Shown here: positions 30,583 through 42,829 of the stretch, one piece after another
Numbering within the stretch: the stretch's first letter is position 1
How the letters are laid out: each line of letters starts with the position of its first letter
Origin: Agarophyton chilense
Taxonomy: Eukaryota > Rhodophyta > Florideophyceae > Gracilariales > Gracilariaceae
NCBI GenBank assembly: GCA_030374765.1
Contig: JARGXX010000092.1
Coordinates: 2,206,001 to 2,270,000 of the forward strand
Length of the DNA: 64,000 nucleotides
Direction: 5' to 3'
Translations under genes and position numbers: made by a program
Notes under the pieces: model-generated
The model's input: only the letters and a program-made list of their open reading frames with translations
Told to the model about the DNA's origin: nothing
The model's database searches: none

Positions 30583-33500
30583 TTATCCCACCTGGGCTTT
30601 AACAACCGATGCCGGGATTGCCGTCCGCGTTCTGCGGTGATATGACACCACCTTCGAACGTGGGAGATGTTCCATCGGCTCATCCGAATCCCATTCGGGC
30701 CCTAAACCGTACCAACGGACGAGGTATTGAATATAACCATCCGGATGGTATGAGTGCTCCACTATGTGGTCGACCACGAACTCCTTCTCGTAGACTTCCC
30801 GCCCTTGCGGTGTACGCGTCACCGGACCAAACCGGGGTACGTCCGCAGGTGCGTGTGGGCTACTGTGCCCTTCCCCCGAGGGGTCCATGGGTTGGAGTTG
30901 CCTTTCCATGCCCTGGGTAGGGGAACGAACCGGGTTCCGGGTTGCCTTGGCCGCTTGGCGGGTTGCTTCCGCCAAGGCTTCATGACGAAGAGCGTCAGTT
31001 CGACGGCTTCGGCCGGAGGCCTTCCCGTGGGGCAATTCTCCCAGTTTTTGGGTCAGAATGCTTTCCGAGAGTTCTCGTGAAGAGGCCACCCTTCGGGGGA
31101 ACGCGGACTCATCCCAAGGCTAGGTTTCGCGGTCGCCTTCCGCTAGTCGTCGGGGTGAAATCCGTCTCGACGGTGCTGGACTTGACGCGGGAGGCGGTTT
31201 CATCACGGGGCGTTGTGCGTTGCCGGGTGAGCCGCCTTGGGCGTTGATTGGCGTATCTCCCGAGCCGGGTGTCGTCTGGCCACGTGACACGTCCGGCTGA
31301 TGGCTGGGAGTACTCCGCGCCGTGCTGCGTTCCGCCTCCTCACGTGAGGGCGTGTGCAACGGCGCTGCCGGTATGTCTGCTCGCTTGGGCTACAAAGTAC
31401 TGCGACGGGCGTGCAACTCCGGGTCAACCGTGCCTTCCTCACCAACGGGCGGCGAAGTGCGCGGCGAGGAACCCCTGTGGGGAGCGAGTTCGTCCTCAAC
31501 TATCCCTTTCGAGGATTCAACTTCACTCGGCGACGAGGTGCTTCCGTCCTTGACGGGCACATTCTCCGGGGTGACCGGTGCGCCTTCGACAACGCTGTCG
31601 GGGTCAACCGAGACACTCGGAGTGCGTCCGCCACTGCGCGCGGGTTCTGAACCAGCATCGAGCGTGCTGGGTGTGAATCTCCCGTCTGCTACGGTGTGCT
31701 TGCCCGGCTTAGCCGGTGTGTCCTGCCGTACAGTACGAGGGACCACTTCCGATCGATTCGGCCTAGAGGGGCCTGCGAGGGCGTGCTCTAGGTTTTCCAG
31801 CGTAGCTGGTGTCGACGAACCGTGACCCACGGGCTGCGGGTCAACGCTCGACGGCTTAGCCGGTCTAGTATCGCGAGGGCGAACAGCATCCTACGACGAT
31901 TTCGGTTTCGCTTCGGCGAGAGGGTTTCCACTACGTGGTGCGTCCTGTCAAGTAGAGTCCCCGTGGGGAGTGCGATCAGCCGCAGATGCGGTGACGCTTC
32001 CCATAGAGGGTTCAGCAACGGCTGTAGCGCGCAAATGCGGAGATGGCACGTCGGTAGACGGGACGTCCGGATCACCGTTGTTCTTGCTGGTGCGTCCAGG
32101 AGTCCGTGCACCACGGTTGCCATGACGCGACGAAGCGGTTTCCGTCTCTCGACGAGAGTTATGAGCCTCCTCCCCCTCCTGAGACAGAGCGGCATGGGAA
32201 GTGGTTGAAACACCCAACGGGCGGGGGTAGACACCGCGCCGTGGCGTGAGAGAAGAGAGGCCATTCTGGCCTTGGTCCGATAAGATCGGCAAGTCAGAGA
32301 GTCCCCGGGTAGGGTGTGGTAACGCAGAAGGTCTGGAAACCACGGCAGTGGGCTGAGCCACTGTTGTGTGCCGAGCACCATCATCCTCAGAAAGGGATTG
32401 TTGACCCATTTCGGTTACTTCCAACGTCGGTGGCGGGGCGAGTACAACGCGGTCGCGGAAGATCCGCTCATGAGCGTCGACAATTTCCACCACGATGGTG
32501 TCGTCTTTCACGGAAATGACCTTGTAAGGACCGTCCGCGACGAAAGAAAGCTTGTGCTTCTTTTCCTTTTCAGGGTTCCAGTACTCCTTACGGACGAAGA
32601 CAAAGTCACCGGCTTTGATTGGCGGGGCCTTACCGCGTACGCAAGAGTCGAAATCACGCTTGTAAGCGGCTTGGGCACGAGCCATCGAGCTTCGGGCGAC
32701 CGGGATCAGCTTCGTAAGCCACTCTTTCCACCTGTGGCGATAATCCTTCACGGAAGGGAACGCATCCAGCGTGGGCTGGGGTTCTAACGCGACAGCGGGC
32801 GGAGGGCGGGACAAGACCAGTTCGATTGGAGTCAATCCCGTAGTACGGTGTACCTGCGTATTGTACGCGAACGTCAAGGCGTCGGTATATAAAACCCATG
32901 TCTTTGGGTGGTCGGCCCCGTAAGAACGGAGAGACGCTAATAGCGTTCGGTTAAACCGCTCCAGTTGCCCATTACACTGGGGGTGATAGGTCGTTGTGAA
33001 CAGGTTCTTGATGTCAAGAATCCTGCACACGTCCTCGAAGAATCGCGATGGGAACTGTTTTCCGTTATCGGATAGAAGATTAACCGGCGGGCCGTAGACG
33101 AATACCCAATGGGTTACAAATGCTTGTGCAACCGTGAAAGCGGATATCTTCCGTAGAGGTACGGTTCGAACCAGTTTTGAGAAACGATCCGTGATAACGA
33201 GTAAAAACTTATGTCCACGTCGTGTGGTGAGGAGCTTTCCGAGGATGTCAATGGCGACAAACTGGAGAGGAGCCCGTGCCGGGAATAGTTTCAAATTCGT
33301 TGAGTACTTGCGAAGTTTCACCCGATTCTTAGCACATTCGGTACAAAACCGCACCGTTGCGTAGCAATCCACCGCCATGGCGGGCCAGTAGAAATTCCTT
33401 CGCAAAGTGAGGTAGAGCTTCCTTCCACCGGCGTGTCCACCAAGTTTCGCAAAGTGCGATAGATGCAAAACTCTAGACTGTAGAGTATGTGGCACCACGA

Positions 33501-36288
33501 CTTGTGGGGATGACTGAACCGTCCTGACGAGGTATCCAAGATCGTTCACCTCGAAAGGGAGTTGTGCACCGCCATTAAGCCAGGCGCGAATCTTCGTACA
33601 GAAGGGGTCACCCTGCTGTTCTCTGACCATCTCCTCCGGGGGTATCGGCACAAAATTACCCGGCGGGGGTTTCTCTGAATCGTCCGAGACGAGCAATGCG
33701 ACAATATCATCATCTGATTCCGGGCTTTCGTTCCATTTATCGTGTAACCAATCCGGGTCCCCCCGTGTTCCATCGTCTACGACGAAGCAAGGTATATCCT
33801 CGTCATCGACGGCTAGAGCTTCCCCATTCGTGGGTAAACGCGAGAGCGCGTCCGCTTGCGCGTTCTGAGTGCCCTTCTTGTAGATCACTTCAAAGTCATA
33901 TTCCGTGAGGCGGAGTCTCCAACGCATTAAGCGGCCTGACGGCTCCGAGATGGTCATGAGCCATCGTAGGGACGAGTGATCCGTGTAAACGGTAAAGTGC
34001 ACACCCATGAGGTAGGGGCGGAGTGTAGAGAGGGCCCACACAACTGCGAGGCACTCCTTCTCCGACACGGAGTAGTTCCGCTCGTGGACATTGAGCGAGC
34101 GTGACCAGTACCCAATGGGTTTGCGTTCTCCTTTGGGAGTAGTTTGAAAGAGCGCACAGCCTACCTGGTAGTCGCTAGAGTCCTTGTCCACGGAAAACGG
34201 TAGTCCGGGTTTCGGTAACGATAGAATCGGTGCTCATGTGACAGCCTCCCTAAGGGAGTTAAAAGCATCCGTCTGGGCGGACGTAAAGGGGTCCAGTTTA
34301 GGTGGTTGACCTTTCCGCAGAAGCGCGTTCAAAGGGGCCGCGCTGTCAGCGAAGTTAGGGATAAACCGTCGGTAGACGTTGACCAATCCTAGAAAGGAGC
34401 GCAGTTCCGTCTGGGTAGCCGGTTCTTTCGCCTTGCGAAGGGACCTCACTCGAGCTTCCTCGATCATTACACGTCCCGGATGGATAATGTACCCGAGATA
34501 CTTCACAGTATCGGTAAAGAACTCACATTTCCTCAGTTTGAGGGTTATTCCAGCATCACGTAGCGTGGTCATTATGTCCCTGACATGGGTGAGATGGTCA
34601 TCCAGATTGTCTGAGAATACAATGATATCGTCCAAATAGACGAGGCAAGTACGCCACTTAAAGCGGGCCAACAAAATGTCGATAGCACGCTGAATGGTAG
34701 CGGGAGCATTGGTTAGACCAAAAGGCATCCGTTTGAAACGGTAAAGTCCCGAGTGACAGACAAACGCAGTCTTATCTTGGTCCTCCTCCCTAACGGGAAC
34801 CTGCCAAGATCCCCAAGTGGCGTCCAAAGCCGTGAACACAGTAGCAGTGCCGAGAGAGTCGATGTACTCATCCATTCGTGGGATCGGATACACGTCCTTG
34901 ACGGTAACATCATTCAAGCGACGGTAGTCGATGCAAAAGCGCCAGGACCCATCGGGTTTCGGAGCCAGTACCACTGGGGATGGCCACGGCGACTGAACCG
35001 ATTCGATCACTCCAGCTCGGAGCATTTTGTCCACTTGGAACAGTTCCTCTTCTCGAGCCTTGGGGCCTGCCCTGTAAGGGTGTTGAGCCACCTGTCGAGT
35101 GTTCGGCAATAAATCTATCCGGTGTTCCGTTGTATTTATCTCACCAAGAGAGCCATCCAACATTGTGGTAAACTCCCGTAACATCTCACGCAGACTTTTA
35201 CGGTGTGACTCCGGTACATGACCGAGGTCGAGTTCCTCGAGTTCTTTCACGGGGTCTACCCGGGCGTAACTCGTCGGAACGGGCTTCTTTTCTGTTTCGG
35301 CAGGTTGCGATTCCGAGTCATTCGGTGATTGGACGGCAGCTTCCTCCCCCTCTTTAGAGTGAACGAGACCGAGGACTTCGGCAGCGGTCAGCCTAGTGGG
35401 GACCATCGCGGTGGGGTGAGGCATTACCGATCCAGTAACTTGGTTTTTCACCAGTGACTGGGGGGTGGAGCCCAGATTGGCAACGAGCACGGTGAACGGC
35501 TTGTCTGAAACAATCTGCGCGACTCCATTCGCCACGGCGAGTTGATATCCATCGTACAGAGATGAGAGAGGCTGAATGACTCGTAAACCGTGTTGACAGG
35601 AAGTGACACGCACCCATACTTGGGACTCTGTCGGGATTCGGACAGACGCAGCCACGCGGAGCTTGGTAGACTCCCGAGAAGCGGGTGGAGGTTCCTGCGC
35701 GGCAGGGAGCGGTACGTGCTTCTTGGAGGCACGCCGCAGCGGACGACGGACAATCGGGACCGCCGAGCCGTCTTCCATCTCAACACGCTTTAAGCGGGGC
35801 CTTATGGCGTCAACGAATCTGTCACAGAAGTCACATCCCAAGATGATGGGGGCAGCCAATTTCCGGCATACAATAAAGTCGAGTTTCACCACGAAGGAGC
35901 CCAAGCGAACGACGAGAGCGACGGTTCCAACCGTTGAAAATGGGTTGTTATTCGCGTCCGCGACGTCGGGCGCCACGCCAAGGCGGATCTGAGACCGCAA
36001 GGGCGGGGGCAGCAGCGACTCCACGATGAAATTCGGACCAGCACCTGTGTCCAAAACAGTAAGGACTCGAACCATAAACTGCGTAGAAAGGCCAAGGTCG
36101 GCATACACCTTGTAATTGCGCTTGGCCATTACTAAGACTCTATCCGGGAACCGGCGGTTAAGAACACGTGTCCACGGTTGACGTAGAACACCAAAGTGTT
36201 CAGAGTCCACGTCTGAGACGGCCTGTTTCCTCGTGACGATTGTGACCGGGGAGCGAGGCGGAGACTCCTCGGGCGTCGTCAACCTCAC
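30583..36288 (-). other. E1 pol region with C-terminal chromodomain
   Basis: In element order this region holds an aspartic protease (LDTGAGPNFI near 36050), a reverse transcriptase with RMPFGLTNAP and the YLDD catalytic box (near 34640), and RNase H (TDHSSLRWLM). The integrase follows, with its H-H-C-C finger (GGHAGGRKLYLTLRRNFYWP) and DDE core (ITDRFSKLV, LLSDNGKQF, NGQLERFNRT). At about 30635-30810 a chromodomain-like stretch is present (FVVDHIVEHSY, YLVRWYGLGPEWDSDEPMEHL). A chromodomain after integrase is the mark of chromoviruses, where it is thought to steer insertion to marked chromatin. The order protease-RT-RNaseH-integrase is Ty3/gypsy. It is a fossil with a few breaks. Confidence 0.92.
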
Positions 36289-36599
36289 TGTTGGGGACGC
36301 CTCTCCCGAAGGGGAGACTCCCGAAATCAGTTTTTCTGAGTCCCATCCGCCTGGGGCGGGGCCTCAAAATCCTGAACCACTAGCAATGGGGCGCCAGCGG
36401 CGGGGTTTGAAGGAACGGGGCGGTGGTCGGGAGCCTGCTCGGCAGGGTAAAGCAACGCATTGCGCGGTTTCGCCTCCGGAATACTCCGTGGAAAATCGAT
36501 CTTCGCTCGAAGATACGACGTCATCGGAGCAATCCGCTTTTCCACTGGGGTCAACGCCTCATAATTACCGATTAATTGGGCTACTTCCCTCATGGTGAG

Positions 36600-38519
36600 G
36601 ATACAGTGCGGTGAAATGTGACCGTGTTCGTAGCATATGTGGCATATGAGTCCCGGGCGTGAGGGCTACAAACCGGAACGAGCATCCGTGAACTTCACCG
36701 CTTGGCGGGTATCCTTCCATCCAGGGCGACTCTGTCGGAGCGCACCGTTTGAATACGGGATGCGAGGTCCGTGAACACGGGGAGAGTCTGCGTACAGCAG
36801 GGTTCCATCCTGGGCCGTGTCATATGAGTCGTCCGTCGTAGACGGTAGTTCGGTTGTCGGGACCGAATGGATATCGCTTCGGGCGAAGTGTACGTTGTCG
36901 AACTCCTGTTGGGGGCGCTCAATCGCAACTAGCGATAGGGATGGCGACTTCGTTTCCATCACCAACGCCTTGGCGGTTCGTGACCTGTGTCCGGAGGCAC
37001 GAGCTCTTAAAGCGTCACCTTCCGCTTGCGCGTGTTGGACCAACTCCAGATACGTGGTCTTCCTTCGGTCTTCCCGGTAACGGGCCACGAGTGTTCGGAT
37101 AGCGGGGTCCAGTCCATCGAAGAACATGGTGCAGCGCTCTCCGGCGGAGTGTACATTCCCACTACGGTGGAAAGCCTTGTTCAGGCGCACCGAGAATTCG
37201 GTTTCCGTTTCTCCAGACTTCTGGCGCGTATCGCGAAGAGCGAGAATGGCCGACTGAATCGCGTGATTAGTGGCGTAGAACCTCAAGAGGTATTGTACTG
37301 CTTCTGGCCAGCAGGTTACCCCTCCTTCGGAGGCTCTAGACGAACCTCTTACAGAGTTGTATTGATCCTCGGCGAGGCCTTTCATAAAGTACGGGAGTGC
37401 AATAAACGCCTGTCCTTCGGTCATACCGAGAATATCCGCTTCGGCGACGAACCTCGCAAGGAAATCCAACACCAAAATGGGGTCTTCTCCAGAAAAGCTC
37501 TGGTTCCTGAGGGACAGTTGCATATGCTTTATGCAATCCTTCACTCTACCCGTGCTACGGGGCGTGCGATCCAAAGAGGAGTTCTCTAGCCGATAGTATC
37601 GGTAAGAAACCAACTTCTTGTATAGGGGGTTGGTGCATTTCAGCTCCTTCAACCCGGAGTGTTTCCTTCCCTTCTCGCGGGCGCGGATCACACCTTGGGT
37701 GGCAGACGACCGTTTAGAACGGGATGAACGCCTGCGATGGCCATCGTCAAAAGACGAATCTGACGAGTCCGACCCATTTGAATGGTGAGAGCCACGAGAC
37801 GACCGTGAGGAGTTCGACGAGTCCGAGTCATCGCTGTCACGCTTTCCACGCTGACGGCGGGTATCGTCCCTTTTCCTCTCGTGTTTCGCTTGGTGCGACA
37901 CAGCAACCGGCTTCTCCGGGACGTCTTCCATCAAGATGGTTTGCTCTAACGTCTGGAGACGGGCGCTAACACGATTGAATCGGGTCTCGACACCTTCCAC
38001 GTAAGCGGCGGGACCACCAAAACATTCCAACAGGGTGCTGACGTCCGCCCGCAACACGCGGAGGTCGTCAACCACTTCCTTCATAGAAGAGCCATCACAC
38101 CTGGAACGCAGGGCTTCGAACTCTTCCACGAAGGCATTGTGCGCTTCCCGCATTACGCGGATCTGCTGCCTCACACTTGAGTTTATGTCGATGTGGAACT
38201 CGTTTTTCTGGGCCTTTTCGTCGGCAGGAGCCGGGTCATCCACGGCAGGGGCCGGTCCAGCACCAGAATTGGGTCCATTCTTCGACGCCTTAGGCGGTAG
38301 CTTGTTGTTCTTTGAGGAGTTCGACCCCTTACTCTTGCCTTTCGGAGCGGCTTGAGGTAACGGCGGGGGAACCCTTCCAGGGTCCGCAGGCACCACGTCA
38401 TTGACGGAACGGCTCTGCGTGATCGCGGGTTCCGCTTCCGACGGTAGTCGTGACATGGTTGTAGCGTTGACCACTAAGAATAGGACAATAAAAGCTTCCA
38501 CCAAGTGGGCCCAAACCAA
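36600..38519 (-). other. E1 gag region
   Basis: This region codes for a Ty3/gypsy-type Gag, the structural protein of the virus-like particle. There is a proline/lysine-rich N-terminal part, a serine- and aspartate-rich linker with basic ends (about residues 225-280), then a retrotransposon-gag fold (TNPLYKKLVSYRYYRLE... and FIALPYFMKGLAEDQYNSV). Near the 3' end of the region a CHICYEHGHISPHC zinc-knuckle-like motif can be read. E2 and E3 have the same arrangement. It is a fossil, largely intact. Confidence 0.88.
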
Positions 38520-38593
38520 GAAATTGGAAAGCAGATCTCGACGAGAGAAGACAGCATAGCAATGTGAAAAACAACCAAACCAGGTCCCCCTAG

Positions 38594-38613
38594 CCTTCTA
38601 AGTCGGGAGACCA
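38594..38613 (-). other. E1 primer binding site
   Basis: Three bases inside the 5' LTR, the minus strand reads TGGTCTCCCGACTTAGAAGG, beginning with the TGG that pairs with a tRNA CCA end. E3 has the same site. The matching tRNA was not identified. Confidence 0.75.
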
Positions 38614-38616
38614 GTT

Positions 38617-39538
38617 TGTAGTGCAACGCCAAGGGCGGCGGAAACACACGAAGATGTCCGAGTCTTCTTCCAAGGAGGGTAGCACCACGACGGAGCCTCT
38701 CCGGAGTGAACACGACTAAGTCGGGGTGTAAGGCCGAGGTTCACCGGCACGCCAAGCGGGGAGAGTGCGGGATGCTAGAAGGGAGCAGAACAGGTATGAG
38801 CTGTATTCCACGGGAGTGGGCAAGTCTCGAGATCGAGTAATGCACCCACAGGAGTGGCGGTAAACCCGATAAGCCGGCACGCGGCACACGCGCGAGCGGC
38901 ACGAATAACCAACCACAAAGCAAAAGTGGGAGCTACCAAGAGAGTGGGTAAGCGATAAAGGGGGGACCACCCAGTGGGGGCGATCGGGGGCATGGGCCAC
39001 GAGAGCCAAAAGAAATATGTAGCAAACCCAATACTGGGGCGAGAACACGGCAGTGGTATGAAAGATATACACGCTAACAGCGGTGAGTCTCCTGTTGACG
39101 CAGGGTGGATAAGTCTACCGTTAGTAACGCGGCTTCACCTCCGTAGAGTGTGCAAGACTCTCGAAAGCGGAAAAAGACTTAGAGCCAAGAACACTGGTTG
39201 GGGAGGTTTACTGAGTGTCAGGGCGAGATCGCCCTGGCACTACATAGTGTAGAATACTGTAAAGAGCTCCCTAACCTAGTGTAATAAAGCTAAATAAATA
39301 GAGAAATATCCAGCTATGCTGTGCCAACCTGTCCTGGGCCACCCGTGGTACACGTGGGTAAGTCACACCCGAATCGGGGCCACGGCGCACGGCCGCCGGT
39401 GCACTTCGCGTACAACGCGTATACACCTGGCTACGCCAGCCCACTAGTAGCGGTGTTACTCATAGATCTCACAAGTATCTCCCGAGGCGGAAAAACAACC
39501 AAGTCCTGGAAAACGGCCCTCACGAGGGTTGCACTTCA
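38617..39538 (-). repeat. E1 LTR, right (5' LTR of the element)
   Basis: 922 bases, the same family and orientation as the left copy. It is followed on the right by CAAAA, the second copy of the target duplication. Confidence 0.95.
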
Positions 39539-40618
39539 CAAAATGCTACAAATTGTTATCAATCCAATAAACTTTCGCAATATTTAAATCGAGGGCGATC
39601 TGACACATCCTTTTAGTAAAAGAGATGCTTCATTGCTTATCTTTTCAAGATCCAAAAAACTGTATCTGAAACATTTAATATCACAAAAAATGCAGCATAG
39701 TAAGCGATTGAACCCAAGGAACATGTCCAAAATGAGCGCATTGTATTCCAAACCGCCCATAAAGTGGTACTAGTCAAGCTACGAAATAAATAGCAACGAC
39801 ACCGGTACATTGCACACACTTTCTGAATATGTGCTTTTAAGCTAAACCGGCTGTCTAGCGTCACTCCCATAAACCTTTTACAGATTTTTGAGTCAATCGG
39901 CCTACCAATCAAATCGACACTGTATTCGTTCTTCTCATATTTCTTTTTCTGATATATGAACTGCCTTACTGAAACTTTTCTTTAATTATTTAACTCCATT
40001 CGCAGATCAGTACTTTTCCAGAAGGCTCATGGCCCTTTTGAGATGCTTTCTACGATGCTACAGTTGTCTTCTAGTTTACAATAAAGCCACATCTTCTGCA
40101 GACATGTTAATTAAGAGTTAATTCACATCCTTTGTTACTTTTTGAGGCCGTTCTTCTACGTATCTCAGCCACAGCTCAAAGATTCAAGTACCATCTTGCT
40201 GTAAGTCTCGGGGCACGAGAAATGGAGAATTTCTGTTTTGATTCACCTTTAAGTCCATCTACAATACATAATCAAAGCTCTTAAGCATCTCCTAACTGCA
40301 CGAGACAACTCATTGTTGCAAGTTTTACCATAAGCATTTGAGAGTTGTGATATATTTTCTATAAGCAAGATTTTATCGAGCGGTTGAGCGTTGTGTGTGA
40401 GGGTATTACGCGTATGCACAACAGCACCGCTAGGCTGTACATAGAATGGGCAATAGCTGCCACCAGGTAAAGTCAGAAACGTGCAGAGGGGAGGGATGGA
40501 TTAGAAATCTGTAGTAGAACGGTTCGGAATAGCAACTGATCTCGGTAGTCGACGAAGACGAAAGCATAGGCGTGCTAAGCGTTTACTGCCAAGGGTGACG
40601 GCCGAAATCGGGTACTTA
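39539..40618. other. E1 right flank with LINE remnant
   Basis: About 1.1 kb of AT-rich DNA between E1 and the Harbinger element. Apart from the LINE remnant listed separately I see no gene. Confidence 0.55.
39637..39912 (-). pseudogene. LINE reverse transcriptase C-terminal fragment
   Basis: This 91-codon frame reads FMGVTLDSRFSLKAHIQKVC, then CYLFRSLTSTTLWAVWNT, then IAYYAAFF. It matches the region after the catalytic domain in non-LTR retrotransposons, where family members show YLGVTLD....F..HI..v......L..L....WGA....l...Y...v.P...YAAPVW. Only this region is preserved, so it is a truncated scrap. The upstream 100 bases may continue it in a damaged frame (a KNEYSVDLIGRPI-like lead-in). The family within the Jockey/CR1-like LINEs cannot be fixed. 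Confidence 0.7.
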
Positions 40619-41094
40619 GGGCATTCCCAACCGCTTGAACAAAGCCCAAACCCGAAGGAGTTGTCCAATTTTTTTGTTGAAAAGCTTCCCCAAAGGCCAG
40701 CGCAATTCCCAAAAAGCAGCGCAAAATTTTTAGTGCGCCCCATATTCCACCGGTTCTAGTCCAGCTTACCTCTCGCTGCCGAGGCATCTCCGACCGCCAC
40801 GACCCATTGACGCCGTTGGACGACGTACGTCGTTTCTCGGCTGCTCTCGGCAGTGCATTCTCCGTTATCGGCGGAGCGCACCCATGTGCCAACGAAAACG
40901 CAGAAAGGAAGGCTCCCAGAGTTTTGGCGCCAAATCTGACAACCAAAACCGCATTTCGTGAGCTAATAGAAAGATGAGGCATATAAAGTGCTGCACATTG
41001 CACGAAGCGGCTTCTCAACTCTGAAAACGCCTACTTCGTCTATCAAAGGCATTTTGTATCGCCTTGTGCTCAGGCCACAGTTTCCATCACCGAT

Positions 41095-41909
41095 ATGAGT
41101 TCAGGGAATACAAAAAAGAATGGCACTGCCTCTGCGACGTCTAGTTCTGCAGGAAAGGGAAAGAATTTGCAGTGGAACGAAACAGAGACATTGGCTCTGG
41201 TTCGTGCCGCTTCTACCGCCTCTACCGATCCAGCAGTAGGCTCTAGCATGTCGGGGGCAGAGCATGGCCGGCGTATCAGGGCGGTTTTCATTGAAGATGG
41301 TGGCAATACTGAAATCTCAAGCATACTACCAAGAACCGGATGCAAACTCGACAGTAGGCGATCGGAGGGTCTTTCATCGGACGGATGCCGCAAGTACTGG
41401 GAGAGTATTAGCGCTGAATGTACTAGATTTAAAGCGTGCTTGGATCGGGTTCATGGTATGAATCTCACAGGAAACGTAGACGAGATTGCAATGCTGCGTT
41501 GCGCAGACCTTATTTATAGCGATGGAAGCAGGTTGTTATCTCATGTTCATGATTCTGTGCGTAGTCTTAACTACCACATCGCTAAACCTTCCAAGTTAAA
41601 AGAAGCTTTTAAATTGTCAACAAAGAAGAAACTCTTCTGCAAGGAGCTGGTATGGAAAAGGTGAAACAGAGATATAACTATAAATAGAAGCGGCAAATGG
41701 GGACCAGACGAGCGAGAAAGTTGAAAGAGGAACAGATCACTTCAAAAAAGCTCAAACTTGATAAAGAAAACTCTGAAGATGAAACAATGTCTGCTTCTGT
41801 AGAAAGAATTGAGTATATTCTAACGAAATCAGTTCGTGAGAAGGCAAAGGTGGCGGAGGAGAATATTGAGCTGCAGCGTGGGAGACTAGACTGGGAGATG
41901 GCCAGATAA
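41095..41909 (+). pseudogene. Myb/SANT-like Harbinger partner gene
   Basis: The first 189 codons hold a Myb/trihelix-like domain: LQWNETETLALVRAAS, DPAVGSSM, then CRKYWESISAECTRFKACLD with a following NLTGN and ADLIYSDGS. This is the layout of the NAM-like/Myb-like proteins that partner PIF/Harbinger transposases in DNA binding and nuclear import. After a stop at about 41664, the characteristic C-terminal part continues in another frame from about 41697 (GTRRARKLKEEQ, then a helical stretch ending ELQRGRLDWEMAR). The break is either a frameshift or an unusually short intron of about 32 bases. I favour a frameshift. Confidence 0.65.
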
Positions 41910-42143
41910 GTCATGGCGGCGACATCAGGTGTGACCAAGATGGAGAGAGATGAGATTCAACATCTAATAAAACCGCGCTTACTCAAACGACTTGGACAAA
42001 AAGATAGCGCTGCGGCACATCCAACAAAGAACACCAAACAGAACGGAGAAGATGAATCAGTAAATTTGATTTACAATGCAGGTAAAGGTGAAAATCAAAC
42101 TGCGCATGCACTGCTTTTGTTGTCGAACGTGGACCGAGATGGT

Positions 42144-42760
42144 TGTAGTATTCTGCACTGTCGGAATGCCGATGGGATATTTTTTTGGCTAAGTATGATG
42201 ATACTCATAAGTGAGTGCAACGGCTAGGATGAAGTTATGAAGCGGCACCCCGCAGATGGTCCGTGGGGTGGTATGTTACACGTGGGACATCGGTCTGCCA
42301 CGGCACATCCGATTCGACCCTTTGTAGGGAAATACCGGATTGGCAACGGCAAATGTACTGTAGTGAGTAGCCACGTGGCAAGAATTATCCCGTACTGTAT
42401 AGGGGTTAATCGGCTAACCAAGTTTATATCTAGATAATATTATGTGCGGCGCTCACCCCTGTGCACTGCACTTAAGGCACAGAAGGGAGCTCCGACTCCA
42501 AAGTAAAGGAGACAATAAACGGGTTCAAAACTCACTTGTTCCTTGTTCAGGATACCTTAACCGGAGATCCGAACTAGCTACAACAAGTAGTTGTCCGTTC
42601 AATAATATCAACCACCCTCATTGGCGAGTGGGGCCTTACGACCCCATTCTAGCTCGCTAGAGTTGTGCTCTACCACACCTTCCCCTTGGCCGCAAGCACC
42701 CATTCGGCTGTCCCGAAAACTGTCGCAGGTGTCTGCTCTCTCCGCAGAGCAGATACTACA
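42144..42760 (+). repeat. LTR of the E3 family, probably solo
   Basis: 617 bases beginning TGTAGTATTCTGCACTGTCGG-like sequence and ending CAGATACTACA. Its reverse complement resembles the E3 LTRs over the whole length, including shared stretches at both ends and in the middle, but it is clearly diverged. It lies between the two convergent Harbinger genes. No primer site follows it. The flanking five bases (ATGGT and GAGGT) are similar but not identical, which may be a worn target duplication. A solo LTR from recombination is the simplest reading. Confidence 0.7.
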
Positions 42761-42829
42761 GAGGTAACTAGAACGCCTTAATTTTGAAGTAAATAACAAC
42801 TTAGTCCCGAGACATATACGTCTCATTTA

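Larger units (their letters stand above)
27514..39538 (-). mobile_element. LTR retrotransposon E1, Ty3/gypsy chromodomain type
   Basis: About 12.0 kb on the minus strand, bounded by two 922-base LTRs (27514-28435 and 38617-39538) that begin TGTAGTG and end CACTTCA. A perfect 5-base target duplication, CAAAA, flanks it (27509-27513 and 39539-39543). In its own orientation it carries 5' LTR, primer site, gag, protease, reverse transcriptase, RNase H, integrase, chromodomain, an antisense frame, and 3' LTR. The two LTRs differ at roughly nine positions (about 1%), so insertion is recent. The coding part is largely open but not whole, with only a handful of breaks. It is treated here as a fossil copy. 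Confidence 0.95.
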
